Shown: one piece after another, positions 15,385-22,456 of the stretch | Layout of the letters: each line of letters begins with the position of its first letter | Numbering within the stretch: the stretch's first letter is position 1 | Source of the DNA: Candidatus Poseidoniaceae archaeon | GTDB lineage: Archaea > Thermoplasmatota > Poseidoniia > Poseidoniales > Poseidoniaceae | Length of the DNA: 25,318 nt | NCBI GenBank assembly: GCA_029250345.1 | Contig: JAQXFL010000165.1 | Location: 1-25,318, forward strand | Direction: 5' to 3' | Position numbers and translations under genes: made by a program | The notes under the pieces: model-generated | Database searches by the model: none | Seen by the model: the letters and a program-made list of their open reading frames with translations, nothing else | What the model was told of the DNA's origin: nothing

Positions 15385-16449
15385 TCACTCAGGTGGAATC
15401 GGTGGAGCGTAACCACCGTTCACGGCTTCTTGGACAATACTCATGTCCGAATCGACCATCATTTGAACCAAATCCTCAAACGAAGTACCTGGCACCCAAC
15501 CGAGTTCTTTCTCTGCAAGAGCAGGGTCTCCAATCAGCAAGTCGACTTCTGCTGGTCGGAAGAACTTGGGGTTCGTGCGAACTCGAACGTTATCGTTTTG
15601 ATCGGTTGCGATGGTGTCAACACCTTCACCGGACCAGACAAGATCCATGCCAACATGAGAGAAAGCGAGTGTAATCATGTCACGAACACTGTGTGTTCGG
15701 CCGGTGGCAACGACATAGTCGCCTGGAGTGTCTTGTTGCAGCATACGCCATTGCATCTCAACATAGTCCCCTGCAAATCCCCAATCGCGCTTTGCATCGA
15801 CGTTTCCAATCCATAGGCACTCATCGAAGCCTTGAGAGATTCGAGCAGCCGTCATTGTCACCTTACGTGTGACAAATTCAAGTCCACGTCGAGGACTTTC
15901 GTGGTTGAATAGAATGCCAGTGCAAGCAAACATGTCATAGGATTCTCGGTAATTGCGAGTGATTTCGAAAGCGAACACCTTAGCACAACCGTAGGGTGAA
16001 CGTGGGTGGAATGGAGTCGCTTCGGTTTGAGGAACGTCACGAACTTTACCGTATTGTTCGGATGAACCAGCTTGGTAGAATCGGCACTCGGGAGCATTCT
16101 TGCGAATTGCTTCAAGGCATCGCAGAGCACCGAGACCGGTAATATCTGCAGTCATCATTGGCGAACGCCATGATTCAGGAACAAAGGACATTGCTCCGAG
16201 ATTGTAGAACTCATCAGGCTGAGCACGAGAAACAGCGTTGTCAATGGAGTTTTGATCGGCGAGGTCGCCGTTGAGAAGGTGGAAGTTGTCGTTCTCCATC
16301 AAGTGGTTGATGAGGCTACGACCGGAGGTCGGTTGAGAGACCCGGCGAACCAATCCATAAACCGTATACCCCTTCTCAAGGAGTAATTCAGCAAGATAGG
16401 AACCGTCTTGGCCCGTTACACCGGTAATCATTGCTGTCTTGCCGTTCAT
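15385..16449 (-). CDS. gmd: GDP-mannose 4,6-dehydratase
   Basis: A 354-residue extended short-chain dehydrogenase. It converts GDP-D-mannose to GDP-4-keto-6-deoxymannose, the precursor of GDP-fucose, GDP-rhamnose or GDP-perosamine for surface glycans. Visible motifs are the NADP-binding GVTGQDGSYLAE (G10-X2-G13-X2-G16), the SSEQYG catalytic stretch (S130, E131) and Y153-X3-K157 in SPYGCAK, as well as GILFNHESPRRG and the KRDWGFAGDYVE signature of Gmd. Length is usual for the family (about 345-370). Start ATG 16449 has a GGAG site close upstream. No partner fucose synthase or epimerase is in the window; a glycosyltransferase lies at 22671. Confidence 0.95.
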   Translation of the reverse strand: MNGKTAMITGVTGQDGSYLAELLLEKGYTVYGLVRRVSQPTSGRSLINHLMENDNFHLLNGDLADQNSIDNAVSRAQPDEFYNLGAMSFVPESWRSPMMTADITGLGALRCLEAIRKNAPECRFYQAGSSEQYGKVRDVPQTEATPFHPRSPYGCAKVFAFEITRNYRESYDMFACTGILFNHESPRRGLEFVTRKVTMTAARISQGFDECLWIGNVDAKRDWGFAGDYVEMQWRMLQQDTPGDYVVATGRTHSVRDMITLAFSHVGMDLVWSGEGVDTIATDQNDNVRVRTNPKFFRPAEVDLLIGDPALAEKELGWVPGTSFEDLVQMMVDSDMSIVQEAVNGGYAPPIPPE

Positions 16450-16646
16450 GTATCTCCGTTAGCGCCTCCCTTTTTCAATCGTCGCGTAAGATTGTGTGTA
16501 AAAAGAACATGCCTTTGGGACGTAGGCGTATTACAAAGAGAGTGGATTGCATAGAGTACCATGGCAACGATGGGCGTCGTGGAATGCTTCAATGCAGATA
16601 AGGAAATTAATGAACCTGAACGAATGGTGTCTGCGTGAAACTGAGA

Positions 16647-16654
16647 TTATATAT
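16647..16654 (+). promoter_or_regulatory. TATA box of the ThiF-JAMM operon
   Basis: TTATATAT, centred 24-25 bases before the ATG at 16675, so transcription is expected to begin at or next to that ATG. This makes the first gene leaderless and rules out the upstream TTG at 16654, which lies in the TATA box itself. Confidence 0.65.
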
Positions 16655-16674
16655 TGTCGAATCCTTACTTGTTC

Positions 16675-17328
16675 ATGGAAGAAGACTTGCCGCAAAAATC
16701 AGTGCTGATAATTGGTGCCGGAGGCATCGGAACAACCGTTGTTGACCTGCTGGTTCCCGCACTTGAGCGAATACAACTCGGTGCCAAAATCACTTTGATG
16801 GATGGCGATACCGTTGAAGCCTCAAACCTCGGTCACCAGAATTACAGTGCAGCCGATATCGGGGCATTCAAAGTGGATGCTCTAGCGGATAAATGGTCCA
16901 AAGCCAATGGCCTACAAGTACGCCCAGTTGCGGAAAACTTGAGAGATTTTGAACAACTTAATGGGTATGATTTCGTCATCATTTGTGTGGATCGGCCCGA
17001 GCCACGACGCCTCGTTCATTCCCTTGACGTGCCTTGGATTGATTTGAGATGCTCTGGTGATGGCTGGATGGTATTCACTTCAGATTCAAATCCAAACTTA
17101 GTGGCTCAGATGACACCCGACCACGAACCGATGAGTTGCCAAGTGGAGGGAGCGCTCGATGCAGGAAATCTCGAATTCGGATTTTCCATCGCTGGGACAT
17201 TCGGTGCTCAGTGGATTCTACAACAATTGAGAGGTAGGCGCGCGCCCTTGCAATCAATTGGAAGCCTAACGTACGGAAGTTTCGAATTCCCGAAGGTCAG
17301 CACTCCGTCAATGGAGGTGAAGGCATGA
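16675..17328 (+). CDS. ThiF/MoeB/E1-like adenylyltransferase
   Basis: A 217-residue single-domain E1-like enzyme. It has the nucleotide-binding loop GAGGIG (14-19), the acidic MDGDTVEASNLGHQNY stretch (D43, D45, N51, Q55), the conserved Lys K66, and CVDRPE (D106) at the end of the fifth strand. C155 in PMSCQVEGALDAG sits where ThiF has the cysteine that links to its carrier. Oddities: the Arg of the usual NL.RQ is His54, and the two CxxC zinc pairs of MoeB/ThiF are absent. The family adenylates the C-terminus of a ubiquitin-like or peptide substrate. It overlaps the JAMM gene by four bases. The natural substrate is unknown. Confidence 0.82.
   Translation: MEEDLPQKSVLIIGAGGIGTTVVDLLVPALERIQLGAKITLMDGDTVEASNLGHQNYSAADIGAFKVDALADKWSKANGLQVRPVAENLRDFEQLNGYDFVIICVDRPEPRRLVHSLDVPWIDLRCSGDGWMVFTSDSNPNLVAQMTPDHEPMSCQVEGALDAGNLEFGFSIAGTFGAQWILQQLRGRRAPLQSIGSLTYGSFEFPKVSTPSMEVKA
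17313..17320 (+). promoter_or_regulatory. Shine-Dalgarno site at ThiF/JAMM junction
   Basis: GGAGGTGA, an eight-base match to the archaeal 16S tail complement, four bases before the JAMM ATG at 17325. It lies within the last codons of the ThiF-like gene and dictates its C-terminal EVKA residues. Confidence 0.6.
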
Positions 17329-17876
17329 TTTTCATTCCTGGACTTGAGCAACTCAATGTCGATGAAGATATGTGGTCTCATGTGACTGAAATGGCTCAGC
17401 AACGGCAGATTGACGACGAAGTCTTGCTCGATGTACAACAGCGTGCAGCACAGAACGGCCGATGGGATGTCGTCTATGCAATATCCGTTCTCGCCGGTCT
17501 TGAAACATCGGTGCTTATCGATGCAGAGAATGTCATTTCGATCGATTGGGGGACTTCAGGTTTCGTCCAACTTTCACCACCGGTAGGATGCGTTGCACCG
17601 TTCAAACTCTGGGTGCATACACATCCTGGGTTCAGTGCGTATTGGTCCGGAACAGACACCCGAAGCCTTTCCATCGGAGTGGGCATCGTTACGAAAGCAA
17701 TGGTTCTCGGTTCACCTGGAGTCAAGTGCGCTCACAACGCCACAATGCTTCCGTTGAGTGAAGATACTGCAAGAATTGCATCCAACGGTCCGCTGAGCGA
17801 TTGGTCAGATGAAGAAATAATTCCCTGGGGAGATTGGTATGAAAGCAACCTCAACACCGAAGAGGTGAGAGCATGA
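17325..17876 (+). CDS. JAMM/JAB (MPN) domain metalloprotease-like protein
   Basis: A 183-residue protein with the JAMM zinc motif: H98-T-H100-P, then S108 and D111 (H.HP.6S..D), as in Rpn11, archaeal JAMM1 and bacterial JAB enzymes that cut isopeptide bonds or trim ubiquitin-like proteins. The upstream catalytic Glu normally in the first strand is not obvious; D48 or E60 lie nearest. The N-terminal 45 residues (acidic, helical) precede the fold. It overlaps the ThiF-like gene upstream and the 79-residue gene downstream by four bases each, so the three should be made in step. Expected role: processing or removing whatever the E1-like enzyme activates. Confidence 0.82.
   Translation: MIFIPGLEQLNVDEDMWSHVTEMAQQRQIDDEVLLDVQQRAAQNGRWDVVYAISVLAGLETSVLIDAENVISIDWGTSGFVQLSPPVGCVAPFKLWVHTHPGFSAYWSGTDTRSLSIGVGIVTKAMVLGSPGVKCAHNATMLPLSEDTARIASNGPLSDWSDEEIIPWGDWYESNLNTEEVRA
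17862..17868 (+). promoter_or_regulatory. Shine-Dalgarno site at JAMM/79-aa junction
   Basis: AGAGGTG(A) four bases before the ATG at 17873, in the same layout as the site at 17313. It gives the JAMM protein its final EVRA residues and argues strongly that the short downstream ORF is translated. Confidence 0.6.
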
Positions 17877-18112
17877 GTGGAATCCGAAAGCCGAAGGACG
17901 ACGCTGAGAAAATCAAAGCACGTATTGCGATTGCTCAAGGAAAGGGGACTTCACTGGAAGACTTCATCGAAAACATCACGGGTGTAAAACCAGAAGATGA
18001 ATTCGTTCAAGCAGTCAAGAATCGAATCGAACTTGCTCACGAACAGGAAGAAACTCTGGACATCGTGGCGCTCATCAAACAAATGGAAGAGCTCCAGAAC
18101 CAATGGGCTTAA
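17873..18112 (+). CDS. 79-residue helical protein of the ThiF-JAMM operon
   Basis: A small charged protein, not recognised. It has a Lys/Asp-rich start, a helix-like run (AEKIKARIAIAQGKG), an acidic LEDFIENITGVKPEDEF stretch, and two more helix-like runs ending in LIKQMEELQNQWA. Nothing suggests a beta-grasp fold, and there is no C-terminal Gly-Gly, so it is probably not the ubiquitin-like modifier. It could be a substrate, adaptor or scaffold for the two enzymes (inference). Its ATG overlaps the JAMM stop and has its own GAGGTGA site. Its stop abuts the stop of the convergent dehydrogenase gene with no spacer. Confidence 0.75.
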   Translation: MSGIRKPKDDAEKIKARIAIAQGKGTSLEDFIENITGVKPEDEFVQAVKNRIELAHEQEETLDIVALIKQMEELQNQWA

Positions 18113-20203
18113 TCACGAGTTTGAATACGACGGTTTTCGACCTTCGATGAGTGCAGACAAACCTTCGAGCGAATCAGCAGTTGAGAAAATATCAGTTAAC
18201 TGATCGAGTTCCATCTGGAGTCCTGCAGGTAATTCAGTAGCCGAAGTGGCGTCAATCAAATCACTGGCCATCTTCAAAGCGATTGGTGCGGTTCGAGAGA
18301 GAGATTTCAATTGACGTGAAACAATCTTATCCTCGGAGTCAAACCCTTCTGGGCATGTTCCGTTCATGATGGATGCCATGTTCTCATCGCTGTAAAACGA
18401 GGCAGCAAAAGCAGCTGCTGGACTGGAAGGGTTTGTAGGTGCACCGGGGTATTTGTTGTCCGGTTTACCGGCCGATGCCAATTCTGCAACGCATGAATCA
18501 ACCGAAGCCACATCAACCAAGTGGGTGAGAAGACCAAGGTCATATCCAGTTTGTGCATCCATGAAATTACCAGCGAGAACGGACCAGCGTGCAGCGGGAA
18601 TGCCGCAAATACGAGCAGGCCGTTGTGTACCGCCCAATCCGGGGTAAATACCGATGGAAGTCTCAGGGAAACGGAACTGTGTACGACGGGTACCAATTCG
18701 ATAGTCGCAAGCAAGAGCCAGTTCTAAACCACCGCCCAAAGCAAGACCAGTCGTCAATGCAACAGTGGTCTTCTTTGATGATTCCAATTTGTTAAGCATG
18801 GTGTGTCCATCAGCGGTGAACGTGACAATGTCAGGGATTGATTCCGCTCTGATTTTATCAACGAAGAACTTGACATCTGCACCCGCAACAAATGCCTTGC
18901 CAGCACCATCGAGCACAATGGTGTGAACTTCTGCATCTGCATTGACAAGGTCAAGAGCATCGTTCAGTTGTCCAACAACCGTTTCATTGAGCGCATTCAT
19001 GGCTTCGGGTCGATTGATGGTGAGCGTAGCAACTCCAGATTCGATGCTTACATCGACGTACGAGAAGTTCCATCCTTGGTTCGCTTGCGCTTGCTTGGAG
19101 AAGTATTCAGGAACGGTCCATGAACGCTCAGGGTCGCTTTCAGCACTCAAATCAGCGTAGGCTTGTGCCATGCGATGGGCTTCTTGAATACCAACACGGT
19201 TCATCATTTCGAAAGGGCCTCGCGCCCAGCGTAGTCCAACTTTCGCCCCGCGGTCCACATCTTCCATCGAACAAACGCCTTCTTCGACAATTTGTGCTGC
19301 AACGCCAAAGACGACACCGTAGAGTCGCTCTGCGACTGCAGCGTACTGTTCAGGGGAGTATGTTTGATCGCCAGATACATCCCAGTGCTCATTCGCTTCG
19401 ATGAGGTCCCGTAGGTTTTGAGCACCGGTGTAGCGAGGGGTGTGGAGTTGCTCAGCAAGGTAATCCGTAGAATGCAGAGCAATCGGTGGGCCAGTGAGGT
19501 TCATGAGGCCAAAGGGCCCCAACCCGATTCGGAACGCTTTGCATGCTGCAGCATCAATTTGTGCAGCAGTAGCAACGCCCTCTTCAAGCAGTAAACATGC
19601 TTCATTGAGCCATGGAACAAAGAATCGATTGACTACAAATCCTGGTCGGTCGCCACAAACAATGACCACTTTACCCAGCATCTTACAGTATTGAACGACC
19701 TTTTCGACTGTTTCAGCGCTTGATGCCTCAGCTGGAATAACCTCTACTAAGCGGTTCTTTGCCGGGTGATAAAAGAAGTGCAATCCAACGAATCGGTCTG
19801 CTCGACCCGTTGCTTCAGCAAGGGCATTCACGGAAAGCGAAGACGTGTTGGAGGCAAGGATTGTTTCGGGCCCACATGCAGAGTCTAAGGTATTGAAAAC
19901 TGCTGTTTTAATGTCAAAATCTTCGAAAACTGCCTCGATAACGAGGTCAGTGTTTTCGGCTGTGTTTTCTACGCCAACAACACCAGTAATTCGACCTTGA
20001 ATAGCCTCCACTTGAGCCGGCGAAAAAATGCGCCGTTCTACAGCCTCAGAGAGGAAATCACGAATGATGCCTTGCCCGCGGTCGACCCACTGTTGCTCTC
20101 TGTCAACCATCTGGACGTCGAATTCTTCCTGAGCCGTTTTCTGAGCGATACCGGAACCCATGTTCCCCGCACCGACGATTGCTACACGCTGAATAGGTTG
20201 CAT
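18113..20203 (-). CDS. 3-hydroxyacyl-CoA dehydrogenase / enoyl-CoA hydratase fusion
   Basis: A 696-residue bifunctional beta-oxidation enzyme with the dehydrogenase first and the crotonase last, the reverse of bacterial FadB. This order is known in archaea (for example Metallosphaera crotonyl-CoA hydratase/3-hydroxybutyryl-CoA dehydrogenase). NAD site GAGNMGSGIA (11-20); dehydrogenase His142/Glu154 dyad in LHFFYHP and RLVEV; two 3HCDH C-terminal domains (about 185-370, each with a GP(F)G/GPFEMMN-type motif). Crotonase from about 383: oxyanion-hole GADVKFF and GLALGGGLE, catalytic Glu494 and Glu514 (20 apart as in the family). The ORF reaches 20314, but homology begins at Met 20203 (MQPIQRVAIVGAG), so that start is used. 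Confidence 0.93.
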   Translation of the reverse strand: MQPIQRVAIVGAGNMGSGIAQKTAQEEFDVQMVDREQQWVDRGQGIIRDFLSEAVERRIFSPAQVEAIQGRITGVVGVENTAENTDLVIEAVFEDFDIKTAVFNTLDSACGPETILASNTSSLSVNALAEATGRADRFVGLHFFYHPAKNRLVEVIPAEASSAETVEKVVQYCKMLGKVVIVCGDRPGFVVNRFFVPWLNEACLLLEEGVATAAQIDAAACKAFRIGLGPFGLMNLTGPPIALHSTDYLAEQLHTPRYTGAQNLRDLIEANEHWDVSGDQTYSPEQYAAVAERLYGVVFGVAAQIVEEGVCSMEDVDRGAKVGLRWARGPFEMMNRVGIQEAHRMAQAYADLSAESDPERSWTVPEYFSKQAQANQGWNFSYVDVSIESGVATLTINRPEAMNALNETVVGQLNDALDLVNADAEVHTIVLDGAGKAFVAGADVKFFVDKIRAESIPDIVTFTADGHTMLNKLESSKKTTVALTTGLALGGGLELALACDYRIGTRRTQFRFPETSIGIYPGLGGTQRPARICGIPAARWSVLAGNFMDAQTGYDLGLLTHLVDVASVDSCVAELASAGKPDNKYPGAPTNPSSPAAAFAASFYSDENMASIMNGTCPEGFDSEDKIVSRQLKSLSRTAPIALKMASDLIDATSATELPAGLQMELDQLTDIFSTADSLEGLSALIEGRKPSYSNS

Positions 20204-20294
20204 GGCAGTGCCAGTAAAACGCCACCCATGAATACTCCGCTCAGAAGTTCTCGTTGTTCTGTTGTGTAGCGATTGCAATTTGCAGGGGCATAGA

Positions 20295-20303
20295 TTAAAA
20301 ATA
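20295..20303 (+). promoter_or_regulatory. TATA box of the two-TM membrane protein gene
   Basis: TTAAAAATA centred about 24 bases before the GTG at 20323. The spacing predicts a leaderless transcript and supports the GTG start, the only early start codon in the frame. Confidence 0.5.
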
Positions 20304-20322
20304 GATTCATACAAGATAATCT

Positions 20323-20898
20323 GTGGAACAAGAAGAGCATGCTGCTCAATATCAAGAAAAGGGAGGATATCCTTTTATTGAAAAAGTATTCATCTCCATT
20401 TTCCTTGTTCCTCTGTTGGTATTTTCCATCGTGTTTCCTTTGACATCACTCGCAGATGTGATTCAAACAGGGAGACGAGAAATGGTTCTTGGCATTTTAG
20501 GCACCATCTGTATTGGTCCGTTTTACCTCTTCATACCCTACTTCATTTTCACAACTCAACGTGGATTGTTACGTATTTATGTGATTCAAATCGATAAAGA
20601 CCGTGACACATTGGAACTTCACTCGACGCTTTTTGGAAGAGTAGACCAATACTTTGAACACAAATTGTCCGAAGTCAAGAAGGTGAAAATGAGTAATGTC
20701 CAAAATTCCTCCTCGAATGACGATTCTGGTGCCGCAGGTGGAATATGGATTCGGGGTGCCACTTTATGGGATGAAGATTGGGAACTTGAAATCACAGTAT
20801 TCCATAAAAATTCCAAAGAAAGCGGGTGGCAGAATAAATTTTACGAGACTGCTCAAAAGTTTGCTGCAATTCTCGAGGTAGAAGTGGATTCAAAATAG
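20323..20898 (+). CDS. Two-TM membrane protein with C-terminal PH-like domain, unassigned
   Basis: A 191-residue protein starting with GTG. Helices lie at about 22-46 (VFISIFLVPLLVFSIVFPLT) and 55-78, then a soluble domain from about 84 with alternating strands (RIYVIQIDKDRDTLELHS) and a C-terminal helix (NKFYETAQKFAAIL), which suggests a membrane-anchored PH-type fold. No catalytic residues are visible. It is divergent from the dehydrogenase/hydratase gene with about 120 bases between starts. Codons 26-43 or so recur as a 52-base near-identical copy at 22425, evidence that this locus was duplicated and one copy decayed. Function unknown. Confidence 0.7.
   Translation: MEQEEHAAQYQEKGGYPFIEKVFISIFLVPLLVFSIVFPLTSLADVIQTGRREMVLGILGTICIGPFYLFIPYFIFTTQRGLLRIYVIQIDKDRDTLELHSTLFGRVDQYFEHKLSEVKKVKMSNVQNSSSNDDSGAAGGIWIRGATLWDEDWELEITVFHKNSKESGWQNKFYETAQKFAAILEVEVDSK
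20398..20449. repeat. 52-base repeat, copy 1 (inside the two-TM gene)
   Basis: Matches 22425-22476 in the same orientation at an offset of 2027 bases, 50 of 52 identical. The two differences are at 20436 (a silent third-position T to C) and 20446. This copy encodes the first membrane helix. Confidence 0.85.
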
Positions 20899-20904
20899 TA
20901 AAGT

Positions 20905-21150
20905 CTAGTTTTGTGGAGTTGCAATTAAGACAACAGATATACCGTGTCTTGATGGCATTCTTCTTCTCTTTTGGCTCCCGATAATTGCCATGAATTTATT
21001 GTTAGCCCTCGATAGAATATCTATCCTCTGTTCTTCACCAATCATGTGTACTTTTTCGACTTTGAATCCTGCGGCTGTGGTTAATCGAGCTATTGTGTGA
21101 GGACTGAACCAGAATCTGTGATCTGAATTGACATTCGAGTAGGAATATCC
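20905..21150 (-). pseudogene. Remnant of a class I SAM methyltransferase (C-terminal part)
   Basis: An open minus-strand frame of about 81 codons ends at a TAG (20905-20907), but its upstream end is a stop (21151-21153) with no start codon at the domain edge. Its sequence matches the C-terminal third of SAM-dependent methyltransferases: DHRFWFSPHTIARLTTAAGF, then a beta strand (KVEKVHMIG), and a final hydrophobic strand (SVVLIATPQN). The SAM-binding N-terminal half is missing. It sits next to an intact methyltransferase-fold gene of a different type on the other strand. I read it as a truncated relic; a frameshifted live gene is excluded by the absence of motif I in the remaining upstream space. 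Confidence 0.6.
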
Positions 21151-21207
21151 CTATACGATTCAGAGTAATAGTTACGCAGCAATGTTGAAACTCAATTAGT
21201 GGCGCGC

Positions 21208-21215
21208 TATATATA
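21208..21215 (+). promoter_or_regulatory. TATA box upstream of the 51-codon ORF and methyltransferase
   Basis: TATATATA centred about 26 bases before the ATG at 21238, giving a predicted leaderless start on the small ORF rather than on the methyltransferase gene at 21395. Confidence 0.6.
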
Positions 21216-21237
21216 CTTCCTCCAATCATAATCGGTT

Positions 21238-21393
21238 ATGGCCCTCAATTCTACATCCCAGGCCATCGTTGTATCATCCGGTTTCCAAGCAGGTGCAACA
21301 AATACATTTGCAGTTTCCAACATGGAAGATTCATTTCCTTTTCTGAACTCGATGTCAATATCTGCAAATCAACACAACAACTGGGGGCGCTGA
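21238..21393 (+). CDS. Leaderless 51-residue ORF preceding the methyltransferase
   Basis: An ATG placed exactly where a TATA box at 21208 predicts transcription to start opens a 51-codon frame that ends in TGA one base before the methyltransferase ATG (21395). The peptide is Ser/Asn/Ala-rich (MALNSTSQAIVVSSGFQAGA start, NQHNNWGR end) with no hydrophobic helix. It might be a small protein, a leader peptide coupling translation to the next gene, or a leftover N-terminus. No family is recognised. Confidence 0.4.
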   Translation: MALNSTSQAIVVSSGFQAGATNTFAVSNMEDSFPFLNSMSISANQHNNWGR

Positions 21394-21394
21394 A

Positions 21395-22135
21395 ATGACA
21401 GATATCGAAGATAATTTCAAGCATCGAATTAATCCATCTTCAATTAATTTAGCAACTCTAAAATTTCTCAAAGACCATATCGACAATAACGAGGTTGGAA
21501 CCATACTTGAATTTGGCAGCGGTGTCTCGACCGAATTTTGGTCCGAACAGTTGTCAAAAGCTCATGTCATCTCTTTTGAAAACAGTAGAAAATATCGAAA
21601 AATTACATCATCAAGAGTCAACAAAAATGCGAAAAACATTCATGTTCGCTATGGGCCGTTGAGAATAATGAAGCTCTTCGGTCGCCGTTATATCTCATAC
21701 AAGATCGGATCTTACCTAATAAAAAACGCACCCAATTCCTTTGATTTGGTATTAATTGACGGGCCGCTTGGAAGCCTTTATGGCAGAGAAGCCACATTGT
21801 TGCAAGCGATTGATTACATAACCGAAAACACGCAGATAATAGTCGATGATGCTCATCGAGCCGTTGAAAAATCAACCATCGAGCGGTGGGGCGAGATGTT
21901 CGAGATGCATGATTTACAATTTCATAAAATGGGAAAAAAGGAAATTGCAACATTTCGCATTTCACCCGAACGGAAGTTAGCAAAAATGCCAGCTTCACCT
22001 AATCACAGGTTGGGTAAATCAATTCGGCTACTCCTGACATTTCACAAACAGAATCTCATGCACAACCTTTGGTTGTTTAAAATGCGATTGTTAAACAAAG
22101 AACCCTTCCCTGATCAAAAAGTGACCGAAGATTGA
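21395..22135 (+). CDS. Class I SAM-dependent methyltransferase-like protein
   Basis: A 246-residue protein. The Rossmann-like motif I is TILEFGSGVST (about 38-48), an acidic strand follows (VISFENSRKY, motif II-like), and FDLVLIDGPLGS (about 120-131) is the motif IV strand; VDDAHR lies after the next helix. This fits the Methyltransf_24-type group often found with glycan or surface-polymer genes. The substrate is unknown. The last 45 residues are basic. The gene is visibly richer in A and T than the core genes around it and is flanked by gene debris on both sides, which suggests recent acquisition. It probably shares a transcript with the 51-codon ORF. Confidence 0.72.
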   Translation: MTDIEDNFKHRINPSSINLATLKFLKDHIDNNEVGTILEFGSGVSTEFWSEQLSKAHVISFENSRKYRKITSSRVNKNAKNIHVRYGPLRIMKLFGRRYISYKIGSYLIKNAPNSFDLVLIDGPLGSLYGREATLLQAIDYITENTQIIVDDAHRAVEKSTIERWGEMFEMHDLQFHKMGKKEIATFRISPERKLAKMPASPNHRLGKSIRLLLTFHKQNLMHNLWLFKMRLLNKEPFPDQKVTED

Positions 22136-22275
22136 ATCTTTGCTTGCTCACACAACTGAGAGGTTAGAATCTTCTTTGTAACTTTATCAAGACGACCATA
22201 ATTAAACACTGTAATCGTCAAATTCCACCGCATGGTTTCAGAAAGAGAGTGTGCGTAAACCACTTGATCTAGGGG
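22114..22275 (-). pseudogene. Protein fragment, C-terminal end of an unidentified gene
   Basis: A minus-strand frame of 53 codons between two stops reads like genuine protein (LDQVVYAHSLSETMRWNLTI, then VFNYGRLDKVTKK). An internal ATG at 22233 exists, but the readable sequence extends above it, so this looks like the tail of a lost gene. It overlaps the end of the methyltransferase gene by 22 bases on the opposite strand. Family not recognised. Confidence 0.35.
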
Positions 22276-22336
22276 TCAATCCGGAACGACTGGAAACCCT
22301 TCATGCCTCGCTTGTGGCGTGATCGTTGAATTGGCT

Positions 22337-22456
22337 TCAGCCGTATGGATAGCCTTCTTCATCCACCAACACGACGTTGACGCCAAGTCCATTTTTGTGA
22401 AAGGCAATCAATCGTATTTCGTGAATTTTCCTTGTTCCTCTGTTGGTATTTTCCAT
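22337..22456 (-). pseudogene. Protein fragment (C-terminal end) on minus strand
   Basis: A 39-codon frame ends at 22337. Its last 26 residues look genuine (IRLIAFHKNGLGVNVVLVDE, then EGYPYG), while the first part is only the antisense of the 52-base repeat. This suggests that the repeat and an unrelated gene tail were joined at about 22424. Not recognised. Confidence 0.3.

Larger units (their letters stand above)
20899..21237. other. Gap between the two-TM gene and the 51-codon ORF
   Basis: It holds only the minus-strand methyltransferase relic (20905-21150) and the TATA box at 21208. No intact gene or RNA gene is visible. Confidence 0.5.

Noticed and set aside
16561..16638. 25-codon ORF just upstream of the ThiF-JAMM operon, considered as a possible modifier peptide
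   Set aside because: It has no TATA box or ribosome site, lies before the operon promoter, and is short enough to occur by chance.
16675..17876. Assignment of the ThiF-JAMM pair to CBASS or Bil antiphage systems
   Set aside because: No cGAS/DncV-like cyclase, effector, E2-like or ubiquitin-like gene is adjacent; the neighbours are ordinary metabolic genes.
17873..18112. 79-residue protein as a ubiquitin-like modifier
   Set aside because: It appears helical, lacks alternating beta-strand patterns, and does not end in Gly-Gly or in a processable Gly-Gly tail.
20204..20314. 37-residue N-terminal extension of the dehydrogenase/hydratase fusion
   Set aside because: The extension is Cys/Arg-rich, unlike the family, and overlaps the divergent promoter region; homology starts at the Met at 20203.
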